From the NCBI GenBank assembly GCA_028714095.1, contig JAQTMY010000001.1:403804-467803 (forward strand): 64,000 bases of DNA, read 5' to 3'. Below the pieces are notes generated by a model, which saw nothing but the letters and a program-made list of their open reading frames with translations, did no database searches and was not told the DNA's origin. This document shows, one piece after another, positions 9,707 through 19,296 of this stretch. The DNA comes from Candidatus Nanoarchaeia archaeon. Lineage in GTDB: Archaea > Nanobdellota > Nanobdellia > SCGC-AAA011-G17 > JACPNG01. The translations under genes and the position numbers were made by a program. The number at the start of each line of letters is the position of its first letter. The first letter of the stretch is position 1.

Positions 9707-10174
9707 TCAGTTTAGCATTGTACCCCCCATGTTTTCTATGCTGAATTCCAGCCCTTCTTCGCTGTAAATGTCTATCTTCTTATTGGACTTATCATAGCTG
9801 AATATTACCTTCTCCAGCTCTATTTTTACAGGTTTATTCCCTTTAACATAATAAGTTCCTTTTGCTTTGTTAGCTACAGTCATAATTAACCCATTATTTT
9901 CTATAATTTCTTCCTTTGTTAATCTAAGATTTAAGGTTACTTTTTCATTATCTTCATTGATTCCTGTAACAATTAAGTTTCCTGTTCCCTTTAGATTATT
10001 TCCAGTTATCCAATAGGAAAATTTGGTTTTTACATTTGTAAATTCATCAAAGTCCTCTATGTATTTTATTTCTCCGTCTTTAGCTCTCAGGTCTGTATTG
10101 GTTATTTCCATAAAAGCAAAAACAGATCCTGTTAGAACTATGACTAAGAAGATACTAATTAAGAATTTTCTCAC
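9707..10174 (-). CDS. Small exported protein, domain shared with the 667-residue surface protein
   Basis: The protein has about 155 residues: a signal peptide (residues 1-20) and a single beta-rich domain without cysteines or a membrane anchor. The longest frame begins with GTG at 10183, but that codon lies inside the SD GAGGTGAT; the GTG at 10174, four bases downstream of the SD, is the better start. The domain pattern (a GT-N-L-I-V-TG-I strand, an N-E-K-V-T-L strand, then I-E-L-x3-I-F-S-Y-D and IDIYSEEGLEFSI) parallels the last 130 residues of the protein at 30357-32360, suggesting a lineage-specific secreted domain. Function unknown. Confidence 0.7.
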   Translation of the reverse strand: MRKFLISIFLVIVLTGSVFAFMEITNTDLRAKDGEIKYIEDFDEFTNVKTKFSYWITGNNLKGTGNLIVTGINEDNEKVTLNLRLTKEEIIENNGLIMTVANKAKGTYYVKGNKPVKIELEKVIFSYDKSNKKIDIYSEEGLEFSIENMGGTMLN

Positions 10175-10271
10175 TACTATCACCTCTTTTTGATAACTAT
10201 CTTTAGAATACCTGATTTAAATACATGATTAGGCTAGAAAGATATTTTTAGAATATAAAAATAAAAAAGAA

Positions 10272-10288
10272 GAAGTCTAATAGACTTC
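10272..10288 (-). terminator. Hairpin enclosing the stop codon of the MopE-repeat protein
   Basis: Inverted repeat GAAGTCTA/TAGACTTC surrounds the TAG stop at 10277-10279 and is followed on the minus strand by CTTCTTTTTTAT. Archaeal RNA polymerase terminates on U-runs; here a stem directly precedes the run. Very similar stop-enclosing stems occur at 15086, 30352 and 55614. Confidence 0.55.
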
Positions 10289-13200
10289 AAAGGTTACATA
10301 CCTTACATCAGTTTCCTTGCTGTTTTCAGCGGTTACTTTTATGCTGTATGTTCCTTTCTTCATTGTTTTAGGTGTTTTCATTGTAATCCAGGTTGACTTG
10401 CTTTCACTCTTGGCTAAGCTAATGTAGTTTGGCTCTGACTGCTGGCCTATTTCTACAATTGTAGCCTTAACCTTAATATCCTTTTCAACCTGATTACCTC
10501 TGTTCTTTAATTTAATATATAAATCAACGTTGTCTCCTGCTTTAATATTTAAATCTTCAACTGAAACAGAGCTTAAACTAAATTCATGATCTATTACTGG
10601 AAGATTTCTGTTATCTTCTCCATCACAAGCATCACCAACACCATCTTTATCCTTGTCTAACTGGTCTCTGTTCTTTATTGTTGGACAATTATCATCTAAA
10701 TCAGGAACACCGTCGTTATCAGTATCAATGTCGCATGCATCTCCCTTCTTGTCATTATCTTTATCTTCCTGGTCCATGCTGCATCCATCTTCTACTCCGC
10801 AGTCAAAATCACCATTACAATTATCTCCTATATTATCTCCAGCAGTGCATGTTCCTTTTAATGGACCGTTTGGAGTTTCTTTACAGTTATCCATATAATC
10901 TGGAATTCCGTCATTATCATCGTCATCATCACAAACATCTCCCATTCCATCTTCATCATTGTCTTTCTGGTCTGGATTTGATTTTGTGTCACAGTTATCA
11001 TCTGCTTCACATAAACCATCCTTATCTTGATCATTTTCTTCATCTAATGGACAAATATCACAAACATCTCCATAACCATCACCATCATAGTCTTCCTGTC
11101 CTGGATTATTTGCAAATGGACAATTATCTTCATTTCCACATAATCCATCTAGATCATCATCATTTCTTGCATCATGAGGACAAATATCACAAACATCTCC
11201 ATAACCATCACCATCATAGTCTTCCTGTCCTGGATTGTAATCTGTTGGACAGTTATCTACCTTACCACATAAACCTCCTTCAGTAAATATTCCATCTCCG
11301 TCTGGATCTGAAGGATCATCACTTGTTGCATCATTACAGTCATCATTTATTCCATTGCATTTAATCTCAGTTCTTCCAGGATTTACCATAACACTCAGGT
11401 CATTACAGTCATTGTCACACTCTGTGTCATATCCATCCCCGTCCTTATCAGTTATTTTATTTACATAAACATTACATTCATTTATGGTACACTGGCATTC
11501 ATTACATGTATTTGCTACATCAGAATAATCTCTGTAAGTTCCAGCCTGGCATCCGTCTAAACCATCACATTCAGTTGCTGAACAATCACTGTTGCTTTCA
11601 CAACCAGCGTTACAACCAAATTTACATTCGTGATTTATAGCATTGCTTCCGATTGTACAACCATCTGTTTCTTCATTACATTCTGATGTGAATGCATCTC
11701 TATAATCTAAAGTGTATGGATTGTTATCAGGATCATTGAAACATGTATTTATTCCAAGAATGTTATTCATTGAACAATCAATGTCTGTTCCAGCCCGACA
11801 ATCTTCAGTCATATCACAGGTTTCCTCTCCATTACAATATAATCCATCATCACATAATGAGTCTTGTGGGTTATGCAATATAATATTTGTAATTTCATCA
11901 CAAGAATCTACTGTACATTCAACTCCATCGCTTGTATCGATAGGACTTCCTGTACATACTCCAGCTGAACAAACATCATCTACAGTACAATACAATTCAT
12001 CATCACAATCTGTTCCATCATCATAAGGAATAATTAATCCTGTATCAACCCATCTTGTTTCACCAGTTAATATATAACTGCATCCATCTGTTCCTTCTAG
12101 GTCGCATACATAATTTCTGTATTCCTGTTCTTTCTGTTCTTTATTATTACACTGGTCTTTCTCAATTGTTTGTTTAACTCCTGTATCATACCATCCATCT
12201 TTTGAATTACAGTTATTTGTCTGATAACTGCATAAACAGGAGTTACATTCTCCACCCGCATAGTAAACATCATCTACACATTTTGGTGCACATTCATCAT
12301 CAATTGTACATTCTGCTCCGCAAGTATCTATATTACATTCATGTGTATATTGGGTGTAAATTGGACTACTGCATTTATTTATTCCTCTGCATTCACTATA
12401 GACAATATCATGAGTATCATAAGTATATGGATTATTATCTGGATTATTCTTACAGGTTGCTATTGCGTCCAAATCATAACCATCACAATCTCCCTCTTCA
12501 AATCCTAAATCCTGAGCAGGATCATAGATTATGTTTCCATTGATGTCACATTCTGCACAAATTCCTGCATCTTCTCCAGAAGTTGAACATTGGCTCCAGG
12601 TTCCAGCAGTACATATCTTTGTTCCCTCACATACTCCTGCTCCGCAATCTTGTTCAATCTGATCTATTATTAAATCACAATCATCATCAATATTGTTACA
12701 GATTTCAGTTCTTCCTGGATTTACATTATAATTATTATCATTACAGTCTTCATCATTTTCTGTATAAATGCTTGGTTTCTGGCAGGTCTCTAAAGGTTTA
12801 GTTGAATCACCATACCCATCATTATCCTGATCTAAATAATATGTATTTGTTAATCCTTCATCAATTTCATTATTACAGTCATTATCAATTCCATCACATA
12901 TTTCTTCTGCATCAGGATTTACATTTACATCATTATCATTACAGTCTTCATCATTTTCTGTATAACCGTTTGGCATTTCACATTGTTCTATATCTTCATT
13001 GATATCTCCAAAGTTATCACCATCAATATCTCTGTAGAAAATAGTTGTTAACCCTTCATCAACAGAATTATCACAATCATTATCTAATTCATCACAGCTT
13101 TCTTCTGTTATTTCATAATCATCAATATCAGTATAATCCGGCTCTGTCCATATTCCTTGTGTACAGGACTTTAATGAACCTTCACACACCCCATATTGTT

Positions 13201-14245
13201 TGTTTGCTAATTTATCAGGCAAATCTTCATCGATTTCAGCATTACAGTTATCATCAACATTATTACATTCCTCTTCCATTCCAGGGTTTATTAAGGCATT
13301 ATTGTCATTACAGTCTCCATCTTCTAAAGCCTGATATGGCCAGCTTGCTTCACACAAACATTTAGATAAGAAAATCCCATAACTATCATGATCAAAATCA
13401 TAGTAATAATCAGTACATCCTACTGAATCTTCTTCATCAATTACACCATCACAATTATCATCAATCCCATTACATTCTTCATCCATTCCTGGATTTATAT
13501 CTGCATTATTGTCATCACAGTCTTCATCGCTATAATAACCATCCCCATCATTGTCTACTCCCTTTGAAGACCATAAAGCGCAGTTTAAGAATAAAGTCTT
13601 TGCATCACTAGTCCAGTACTGTGAATCAACTGCACCGAAATAACATATCCTTGAACTAATTGTTTTATATTTCCATCCGCTTACATAAATCTTTAATATA
13701 TCTCCAGGTTTGGCAGTTGCAATTACAGCGTCATTTATTCCAGCTTGGTAATAAGGAGAGGCAGCTGTAATTAATTTTGCAGCCTTGTCTGAAGAAGGTA
13801 AATATGCAAGAGCTGCTGAAACTCCCGAGACAGTATAAACCTGAATTGTACTAGGCATACCTTTTGTTATTGGATTGTTTATTGGATCAGTATTAATTAT
13901 TTTTTCTGGCTGGCTGCTTGACTGATCAGCAACGCTTGAAGATAAACCCCATGTTTCTACATCTCCATCATTAGAACTCATAACAACTGTGTTTCTTGTT
14001 GTTACTGGAATTCTTTCCGGATAAGGAAAATTCTGGTTAGCAACTAAGATTAAATCATAATTTGTAAAGTCTGTTGTCAATAATTCTGAGTCATCAACAA
14101 TATCTACTGTATATCCCTCTTCTTCTAAAGCTGTTACCGGTTCTTGTCTTGCTGTAGCAGGATTAGTTACTACGTAAGCAACGTCAACCGCAATTACACT
14201 TGATATAGCTAATAAAAAAGCAAGTAAAAAAACAATCTTCTTCAT
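10277..14245 (-). CDS. Giant secreted calcium/metal-binding repeat protein (MopE-like, thrombospondin type 3)
   Basis: The 1322-residue protein has a signal peptide (1-19) and an N-terminal alpha/beta domain (about 20-225, VDVAYVVTNPATARQEPV) resembling ThuA/glutamine-amidotransferase-like folds. At about 232-520 lie repeats of the MopE type (DCNDNNADINPGMDEECNG). A cysteine-rich section follows (about 530-930), then thrombospondin-3 calcium repeats (about 960-1200, DNCPTDYNPGQEDYDGDGYG) and a C-terminal CARDB-like domain. No membrane anchor is visible. Asp/Asn-rich DxDxDG loops should bind many calcium ions. The ATG overlaps the TGA of the upstream anchored protein (ATGA), so the two are translated together and may assemble. 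Adhesion or surface scaffold is inferred. Confidence 0.85.
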   Translation of the reverse strand: MKKIVFLLAFLLAISSVIAVDVAYVVTNPATARQEPVTALEEEGYTVDIVDDSELLTTDFTNYDLILVANQNFPYPERIPVTTRNTVVMSSNDGDVETWGLSSSVADQSSSQPEKIINTDPINNPITKGMPSTIQVYTVSGVSAALAYLPSSDKAAKLITAASPYYQAGINDAVIATAKPGDILKIYVSGWKYKTISSRICYFGAVDSQYWTSDAKTLFLNCALWSSKGVDNDGDGYYSDEDCDDNNADINPGMDEECNGIDDNCDGVIDEEDSVGCTDYYYDFDHDSYGIFLSKCLCEASWPYQALEDGDCNDNNALINPGMEEECNNVDDNCNAEIDEDLPDKLANKQYGVCEGSLKSCTQGIWTEPDYTDIDDYEITEESCDELDNDCDNSVDEGLTTIFYRDIDGDNFGDINEDIEQCEMPNGYTENDEDCNDNDVNVNPDAEEICDGIDNDCNNEIDEGLTNTYYLDQDNDGYGDSTKPLETCQKPSIYTENDEDCNDNNYNVNPGRTEICNNIDDDCDLIIDQIEQDCGAGVCEGTKICTAGTWSQCSTSGEDAGICAECDINGNIIYDPAQDLGFEEGDCDGYDLDAIATCKNNPDNNPYTYDTHDIVYSECRGINKCSSPIYTQYTHECNIDTCGAECTIDDECAPKCVDDVYYAGGECNSCLCSYQTNNCNSKDGWYDTGVKQTIEKDQCNNKEQKEQEYRNYVCDLEGTDGCSYILTGETRWVDTGLIIPYDDGTDCDDELYCTVDDVCSAGVCTGSPIDTSDGVECTVDSCDEITNIILHNPQDSLCDDGLYCNGEETCDMTEDCRAGTDIDCSMNNILGINTCFNDPDNNPYTLDYRDAFTSECNEETDGCTIGSNAINHECKFGCNAGCESNSDCSATECDGLDGCQAGTYRDYSDVANTCNECQCTINECNVYVNKITDKDGDGYDTECDNDCNDLSVMVNPGRTEIKCNGINDDCNDATSDDPSDPDGDGIFTEGGLCGKVDNCPTDYNPGQEDYDGDGYGDVCDICPHDARNDDDLDGLCGNEDNCPFANNPGQEDYDGDGYGDVCDICPLDEENDQDKDGLCEADDNCDTKSNPDQKDNDEDGMGDVCDDDDDNDGIPDYMDNCKETPNGPLKGTCTAGDNIGDNCNGDFDCGVEDGCSMDQEDKDNDKKGDACDIDTDNDGVPDLDDNCPTIKNRDQLDKDKDGVGDACDGEDNRNLPVIDHEFSLSSVSVEDLNIKAGDNVDLYIKLKNRGNQVEKDIKVKATIVEIGQQSEPNYISLAKSESKSTWITMKTPKTMKKGTYSIKVTAENSKETDVRYVTFEVY
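11049..11107. repeat. 59-bp exact direct repeat, copy 1 (copy 2 at 11178-11236)
   Basis: The same 59 bases occur at 11049-11107 and 11178-11236, encoding two consecutive thrombospondin-3 units. Exact DNA identity between units, while flanking units have diverged, indicates recent duplication or conversion inside the gene. Confidence 0.85.
11178..11236. repeat. 59-bp exact direct repeat, copy 2
   Basis: Second copy of the repeat at 11049-11107. The two are 129 bp apart, which is 43 codons, so the unit is in frame. Confidence 0.85.
11568..11602. repeat. 35-bp tract identical to 31126-31160
   Basis: A 35-base stretch coding for a Cys-rich unit (CESNSDCSATEC on the minus strand) is identical in this gene and in the surface gene at 30357-32360, about 19.5 kb away, although the surrounding sequence differs. 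This fits gene conversion or a recent module exchange between the two surface genes. Confidence 0.8.
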
Positions 14246-14940
14246 TTTTTTCCTCCCCTTATGAAATAAACTACTCCAAGAATGATTATTATTCCCAATA
14301 AAACCAAAAATGAGATTAAAGGTATATTAATTTCTGTTGCAGGAGTTACTGGATTTTGTCCTCCACCTATTACATTTACTCCTTCACCATCTGTATTATC
14401 TGTTTCTTCATTTGTTTCTTCAGGACAGTCTTCTATACAACTTGAAGAATCCTCATCATCATCACATACACCATCCCCGCATGTAGATTCAGTTGTTCCA
14501 TCAGTTTCTTCATCTCCGCTTGAGACAAATTTTGTACCTTCACCATCTGCAATAATCGTAATCTTTAATGAAACACCGACACCGTTTTCCTTAGAGCCAT
14601 CTCCTGGTGCAAATCCGACATTTATTCTTCCATTGTAAGTTCCTGGCTGTGAAATCTTAATTAAGCATCTCACATTCTTTTCTTCTCCAGGTTGTAATAT
14701 AAAACTGGCTTCCTGGATTTCTGTTCTTCCTTCTATGTCTCCGCCAGCAGCTAAAGCAACATCAACGGGAATTTGATTTACGTTTTTTACCAAAATATTT
14801 CTATCAACAACCTGTGTTCCCCCTTCGTTTACGTCGATATTGACTACAGCCTGGCCTCTTGCAGAAGCAATAATGCTTGCATTTATAGGCATAGCCAAAG
14901 CTAAAATTAAAACAAATATTAGTGCCGTTATTTTCCTCAT
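14242..14940 (-). CDS. Exported protein with C-terminal anchor, coupled to the MopE-repeat protein
   Basis: The 232-residue protein has a signal peptide (1-21), a beta-sandwich domain (about 25-130, NPVDV-like strands and PGEEKNVRCLIKI), and an acidic Thr/Glu linker. The linker carries a CGDGVCDDDEDSSSCIEDCP cysteine cluster, a motif frequent in secreted archaeal proteins. A membrane helix (about 206-225) and RGGKK tail follow. Its TGA overlaps the ATG of the 1322-residue secreted protein; as the giant partner lacks an anchor, this protein could tether it to the membrane. A TATA-like TTTATATATAA at 14999-15009 (minus strand) serves the pair. Confidence 0.75.
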   Translation of the reverse strand: MRKITALIFVLILALAMPINASIIASARGQAVVNIDVNEGGTQVVDRNILVKNVNQIPVDVALAAGGDIEGRTEIQEASFILQPGEEKNVRCLIKISQPGTYNGRINVGFAPGDGSKENGVGVSLKITIIADGEGTKFVSSGDEETDGTTESTCGDGVCDDDEDSSSCIEDCPEETNEETDNTDGEGVNVIGGGQNPVTPATEINIPLISFLVLLGIIIILGVVYFIRGGKK

Positions 14941-15085
14941 TTTACCACTCCGTGTATAAAATATTTACCACTACTTTTGGTTAATAACACTTTAAGATTA
15001 TATATAAACATTTATGGAAAGAAATAGGTATTATCGTAAATTACATTATAAGATTATGATAATTAAAAAATAGATAAGAAAAGAA

Positions 15086-15102
15086 GAGGTTTAGATAACC
15101 TC
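15086..15102 (-). terminator. Hairpin enclosing the stop codon of the beta-helix protein
   Basis: GAGGTT (15086-15091) and AACCTC (15097-15102) form a six-pair stem with a five-base loop around the TAA at 15091-15093. On the minus strand it is followed by TTCTTTTCTT. Same arrangement as at 10272 and 55614. Confidence 0.5.
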
Positions 15103-18039
15103 AAAATTAATTGGTCCTAAAACAGCTTCGTTTCCTGCCCTGTCAACTGCCATGAATTCTAATTCATGTTCTCCTTTCTGGAATGTTACTGTCTTTTTAT
15201 AGTCCATTGTTTTCGAAGCTAATCTTACCCATCTTTTATTTTTTGATGTGTGATCCATGTAGTAAAGATCTGATGCTTCGTCTATAACTATATCAAATGG
15301 AACTTTTTTTGTTGTATAAGTTGTACTTTGAGGTGAAGTTATTGTCATTAATGGGGCGATTGTATCAATCTTTATGAAATCTGTTTTTGATTTTACATTA
15401 GATCCTGTAATGTCAATTATCTCAAAGTTATATTCTAAATCTCCCTGCGATAAGTCTCCTATATAAAAGCTGCATATTTTATTTTTTCCACCAGGGCAGT
15501 CTGTTTTTGTTTCTGTTTTCCATATCCCAGTCTGATTGTATGAAAGTATTACACTCACTGGATTTTCTTCATTGTATTTAACTACAAAAGTTCCATCTCC
15601 ATAACTCTTTTTCTTTGGTGTTTGACTTATTATTTTTGGGGTTACTGAATCAATAAAGAATGAAACAGTTTGATTTATTTCAGCGCCAGCATAGTTTGTT
15701 GCTCTTACAACTAGATTATGTTGTCCCTCATTAAATGTTTTTGTTTTGTTGTAAATCTCGCAGTTTCTGCATAGACTCTTGAAAGTTGGTTTCTTGTCAT
15801 TCTCATCCATGTAATCTAACTTAGCAACTTTCTCGTTTAGTAATACTTCTAGCAACTGTCTTTTCTGGTTTGAAATTCCTGCAGGGGGGTTAATTATCCT
15901 TAAATCAACAGAACTCATATTAATGGTGAAGTTCCATTCTTTTGTTGCTGTGTTTCCTGCATAGTCTGAAGCAGTTAGAACAACATCATGAACTCCTTCA
16001 GTTAAACCTGTTGCAAAGTATGTTAATCTTTTTGTTCCAGGAACATAATTGAAGTCAGTTATTCCAGCTGAATCTATCGTCAATGTTATTGATGATACGT
16101 CTACTCCCGAATTTGTCTGATATGGTTCTTTTATTGTTGCTGATATTGTTGGAGTAAGAGTTGCAATTAAACTTGATTCCACAGGATTTACATTTGTAAT
16201 TTGTGGGGGTAGTTGATCAACCTTAATCGCTTTTGTTTGTTCTGGCTCTCCCTCGCATAAATCAGACCACCAAGTTAATTCTAAATAACCATCTCCACCA
16301 TTTGGTGCATCAGCTACTCCAAATTCTGTTCCGTTATATGTAAATGGTCCTAGACCATCCCATCTGTAAGTTATTGTTGTTGGGTGATCATCATTATTAA
16401 ATGTAAACAAAGGTTCTGTTTTATACCATCCCTCTAATCCGTTTGGGGTACTTGGATCTATTATTAAATCTGTTTTATGTTTTGGAGTAAACTCTTGTAT
16501 TGCTCCTTCATCTACATGTCCATAACAATCATCAACATAATATCTCCATTGAACTAAATTTCCTCCTTCAGTTAAGGAATCATCAATTTTGTATGAATAT
16601 GGATTTTTAGTTCCTATTGCTGAATAATTCTGCCATCCGCTTCCTGTATTAACACCAATCCAAACATTTCCCAAGCAGGCAGAGTAAGTCATATTTGCTT
16701 TAACTTCTACATCTTCTGAATCTAAGATACAACTATCTTCATTATATTGAACATCAACACATGCACCTAGCCATGGAGTATAATCTACTTGACCAGAATC
16801 TATAGTAATCTTATCTCCATTTCCTGATCCAACCCCGCCAGGTCCGGTACAATCCCCCCAGTAATTATTTTCTGCATTAATTATTTCATCAGCGGGAACT
16901 TGTACCCAAAGTGCATCAGGTCCGTTTCCAATAATTTCGTTAAAATTTATTTTAATATCTTGTGGGTACTCTGAATGACCGGAATATTTGTAAACATCTA
17001 TTCCATCACTAACCGTGTCTATAATTTTATTTCCAGTTATTGTTACATCAGAAATTTCATTAAAGATTGAAATCCCCCACTCATTTTCATATATATTATT
17101 ATTCATAATGTCTATTCTTTCAACAGCATTTCCGAAAAAGTCTCCAGCCCCGATAGCTTGTTCATTTTTATGTACTTCATTATTTTTTATTGTAACATCT
17201 TTAGTATCAACAACTAAAATTCCTGTTCCGGCCCACTCTGTTCCAGGCCATCCATTTCCAGTAACTTCATTATTTTCAATTGTACCTTTTGCTCCATATC
17301 CCATTTGGATACCATTTGCTGCCCATGTTACCGGAACTCCTAATCCAGGACCTGTAACTTTATTTTCTTTAACAGTTGCAATAGGATCTGGACTTGGGGT
17401 AACTTTTGAAGAAGAATCTAAATCTCCATTAATACCTATTCCTCCCCTGGCATAACCACTAATGTCATTTCCTTCTACTAAAACATTTGATTTACCATAA
17501 ACAGAAATTCCAAAAGTTTCAGAACCATCTATTTTCATATGTTTAATTGTGTTATCTTTAATATTCCCATTAACATTTCTGTATAAAATTCCAACATATC
17601 TTCCAGATGGAGTTTTATCTAATCCATCAATTTCAAAACCTTCAATATCTACATTAACTACCCCATTTCCTGAAATTGCCCCACTAGTTTCAGATCCACC
17701 ATAAACAATTATGATTGGGTCCCAAGTACTTGTTGATTCTGTAAATGTAAAAGTTCTTCTTGAACTTGGTGCATTAATTTTTGCATCTCCTGTATTTTTT
17801 AATTTAAGGTTTTTGTTTATTATAACCTGTTCTGTATAGGTTCCACCAGCAACATTTATTGTGCTACCATCATTTGCATAATCTACAGCCGCCTGTATTG
17901 TACAAAAATAAGTTTCATTACCTAGATCACTACAGATATTACCACCAAGATTCCTATTGTCTACTTGGTAGGTTGCGGCAGAAACTAAACTCAAAGACAT
18001 AACAATGAGTAAAGAAATTAACAAAATACTTTTTTTCAT
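15091..18039 (-). CDS. Secreted right-handed beta-helix protein with Ig-like C-terminal domains
   Basis: The 982-residue protein has a signal peptide (1-22), then a parallel beta-helix (about 25-420) of NosD/PbH1 type: repeated I-x-N-N-x-V/I rungs such as VTIKNNEVHKNEQAIG and DVTITGNKIIDTVSDGIDVY. This is followed by several Ig-like domains (about 480-982), with the phrase SxxTYTTKKVPFDIVIDEAS near the end. Beta-helices of this kind bind or cleave polysaccharide; no catalytic residues can be assigned. The C-terminal Ig units closely match those of the next upstream gene (18082-19200), pointing to duplication. SD GGAGG precedes the ATG; the upstream gene ends 42 bases earlier, so they form one operon. 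Confidence 0.8.
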   Translation of the reverse strand: MKKSILLISLLIVMSLSLVSAATYQVDNRNLGGNICSDLGNETYFCTIQAAVDYANDGSTINVAGGTYTEQVIINKNLKLKNTGDAKINAPSSRRTFTFTESTSTWDPIIIVYGGSETSGAISGNGVVNVDIEGFEIDGLDKTPSGRYVGILYRNVNGNIKDNTIKHMKIDGSETFGISVYGKSNVLVEGNDISGYARGGIGINGDLDSSSKVTPSPDPIATVKENKVTGPGLGVPVTWAANGIQMGYGAKGTIENNEVTGNGWPGTEWAGTGILVVDTKDVTIKNNEVHKNEQAIGAGDFFGNAVERIDIMNNNIYENEWGISIFNEISDVTITGNKIIDTVSDGIDVYKYSGHSEYPQDIKINFNEIIGNGPDALWVQVPADEIINAENNYWGDCTGPGGVGSGNGDKITIDSGQVDYTPWLGACVDVQYNEDSCILDSEDVEVKANMTYSACLGNVWIGVNTGSGWQNYSAIGTKNPYSYKIDDSLTEGGNLVQWRYYVDDCYGHVDEGAIQEFTPKHKTDLIIDPSTPNGLEGWYKTEPLFTFNNDDHPTTITYRWDGLGPFTYNGTEFGVADAPNGGDGYLELTWWSDLCEGEPEQTKAIKVDQLPPQITNVNPVESSLIATLTPTISATIKEPYQTNSGVDVSSITLTIDSAGITDFNYVPGTKRLTYFATGLTEGVHDVVLTASDYAGNTATKEWNFTINMSSVDLRIINPPAGISNQKRQLLEVLLNEKVAKLDYMDENDKKPTFKSLCRNCEIYNKTKTFNEGQHNLVVRATNYAGAEINQTVSFFIDSVTPKIISQTPKKKSYGDGTFVVKYNEENPVSVILSYNQTGIWKTETKTDCPGGKNKICSFYIGDLSQGDLEYNFEIIDITGSNVKSKTDFIKIDTIAPLMTITSPQSTTYTTKKVPFDIVIDEASDLYYMDHTSKNKRWVRLASKTMDYKKTVTFQKGEHELEFMAVDRAGNEAVLGPINFEVI

Positions 18040-18081
18040 TTTATTGGGGCCTCCATCGTTCTGAATTTAAATCACAATAAA

Positions 18082-19200
18082 CTAATAGTTTACTGTGAAA
18101 TCATAGTTATATGCTACAGAGTTTCCAGCTATATCAGTTGCTTGGATGTCTACGTTATGTACTCCTCTGCTAAAGCTTTTTACTTTATCGTAGTCTATGC
18201 ATTTGCTGCATAGTGTTTTCCATGTTGGTCTTGATGCTGAATTGTCTCTATACTGTAATTTTGATGCTTCACTTACAACCAAATTAAATGGAACGTACTT
18301 ATTATAGATTTCGTTATTTACAGGATATATGACCTGTAGGTTTGGGAATACTGTATCCACTTTTACAGTAACAGGTGTTTTTAGTGAAACTTCAGTTACT
18401 AAATCCTTAATCTTGAAATCATAACTTATGTCCTGTCCGTTATAAGGAGTTAGGTCAACATTAAATGTACATGAAGCACTTCTTGAATCTGAAGGGCAAT
18501 CAGTCTTCTTTTGTATTTGATTTCCATTTATGTATAATGTAATTTCTCTTACGTTCTCTTCACTATATTCAATTATGAATTCTCCCGTTGCATACTTTCC
18601 CTTACTTGGATAAGTTCTTTTTATTACTGGTTTTTTTGAATCAATGAAGAAGCTGACTGTTTTGTTTGCTTCATTTCCATGCTCATCAACAGCCTTTATA
18701 GTTAAATCATTTAATCCATCTTTTAAACTTATTTTTTTACTGACTGACGTCTTGCTACTTGCGATTTTAGACCATCTTCCTCTTCCATTTATATTGTCAT
18801 AATAATAAACATCAGCTGCTTCATCCAGAGTTATGTTAAATAAAACACTTCTTGAATCATAAACTAAATCCTGTTTTGGTGAAATCAATGTTATTATTGG
18901 TGCCTGCTGATCAAAATTCCCTGAACTTCCAGGCAGGCAAGTCCCTGATTGTTGGCATAATCCAGGGTTTCCTTGATTAAAGCATTTTTTATTTTCTTTG
19001 TATTCTTTCATACATATTGGTCCACAGTTGTGACCATCTGCCTGACAAGCACATTTTATGTAATTGCCACATCTGTAATAATTTGTTGCTGGATTACAAA
19101 AAGAAAATTCTTCACCTTCAGAAAAGCAAATATTGAATTCTGCAGCTACAAAAGGTATGATTATTAAAGCTAATAATATGAATATAATTTTTTTGTTCAT
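18082..19200 (-). CDS. Secreted Ig-like repeat protein with cysteine-rich head
   Basis: The 372-residue protein has a signal peptide (1-20), a cysteine-rich segment (about 21-90, ten or more Cys, such as CGNYIKCACQADGHNCG) likely disulfide-bonded, and three Ig-like units (about 95-372). These carry phrases like SVLFNITLDEAADVYYYDN and YVPFNLVVSEASKLQYRDN that recur in the downstream beta-helix protein. No anchor helix is visible. SD AGGAGAAC lies just before the ATG. It is first in a two-gene operon with the beta-helix gene. Likely an extracellular binding protein; ligand unknown. Confidence 0.75.
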   Translation of the reverse strand: MNKKIIFILLALIIIPFVAAEFNICFSEGEEFSFCNPATNYYRCGNYIKCACQADGHNCGPICMKEYKENKKCFNQGNPGLCQQSGTCLPGSSGNFDQQAPIITLISPKQDLVYDSRSVLFNITLDEAADVYYYDNINGRGRWSKIASSKTSVSKKISLKDGLNDLTIKAVDEHGNEANKTVSFFIDSKKPVIKRTYPSKGKYATGEFIIEYSEENVREITLYINGNQIQKKTDCPSDSRSASCTFNVDLTPYNGQDISYDFKIKDLVTEVSLKTPVTVKVDTVFPNLQVIYPVNNEIYNKYVPFNLVVSEASKLQYRDNSASRPTWKTLCSKCIDYDKVKSFSRGVHNVDIQATDIAGNSVAYNYDFTVNY

Positions 19201-19266
19201 TTTTTATAGTTCTCCTTTTTTACCACCTCACTTCTGTTTTTTTATTGATTATAAAATAAAAAAAGG

Positions 19267-19286
19267 AAAAAGGAAAAATCCTTTTT
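19267..19286 (-). terminator. Terminator hairpin after the major surface-protein gene
   Basis: AAAAAGGA/TCCTTTTT, eight pairs with a four-base loop, lies 10 bases past the TAG of the gene starting at 20319, followed on the minus strand by CCTTTTTTTATTTT. Position and U-run support termination. Confidence 0.55.
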
Positions 19287-19296
19287 CTTAGCTTAC

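Noticed and set aside
10678..13365. Several long His/Tyr/Leu-rich plus-strand frames opposite the giant repeat protein
   Set aside because: They are antisense reflections of Asp/Asn/Cys-rich repeats (GAT/AAT read backwards gives ATC/ATT/CAT patterns), with no SD or TATA and unnatural composition.
10277..14245. Possible CRISPR array suggested by repeated 59-bp units
   Set aside because: Repeats are coding, in frame (129 bp = 43 codons apart) and part of a protein repeat family; there are no regular spacers or cas genes.
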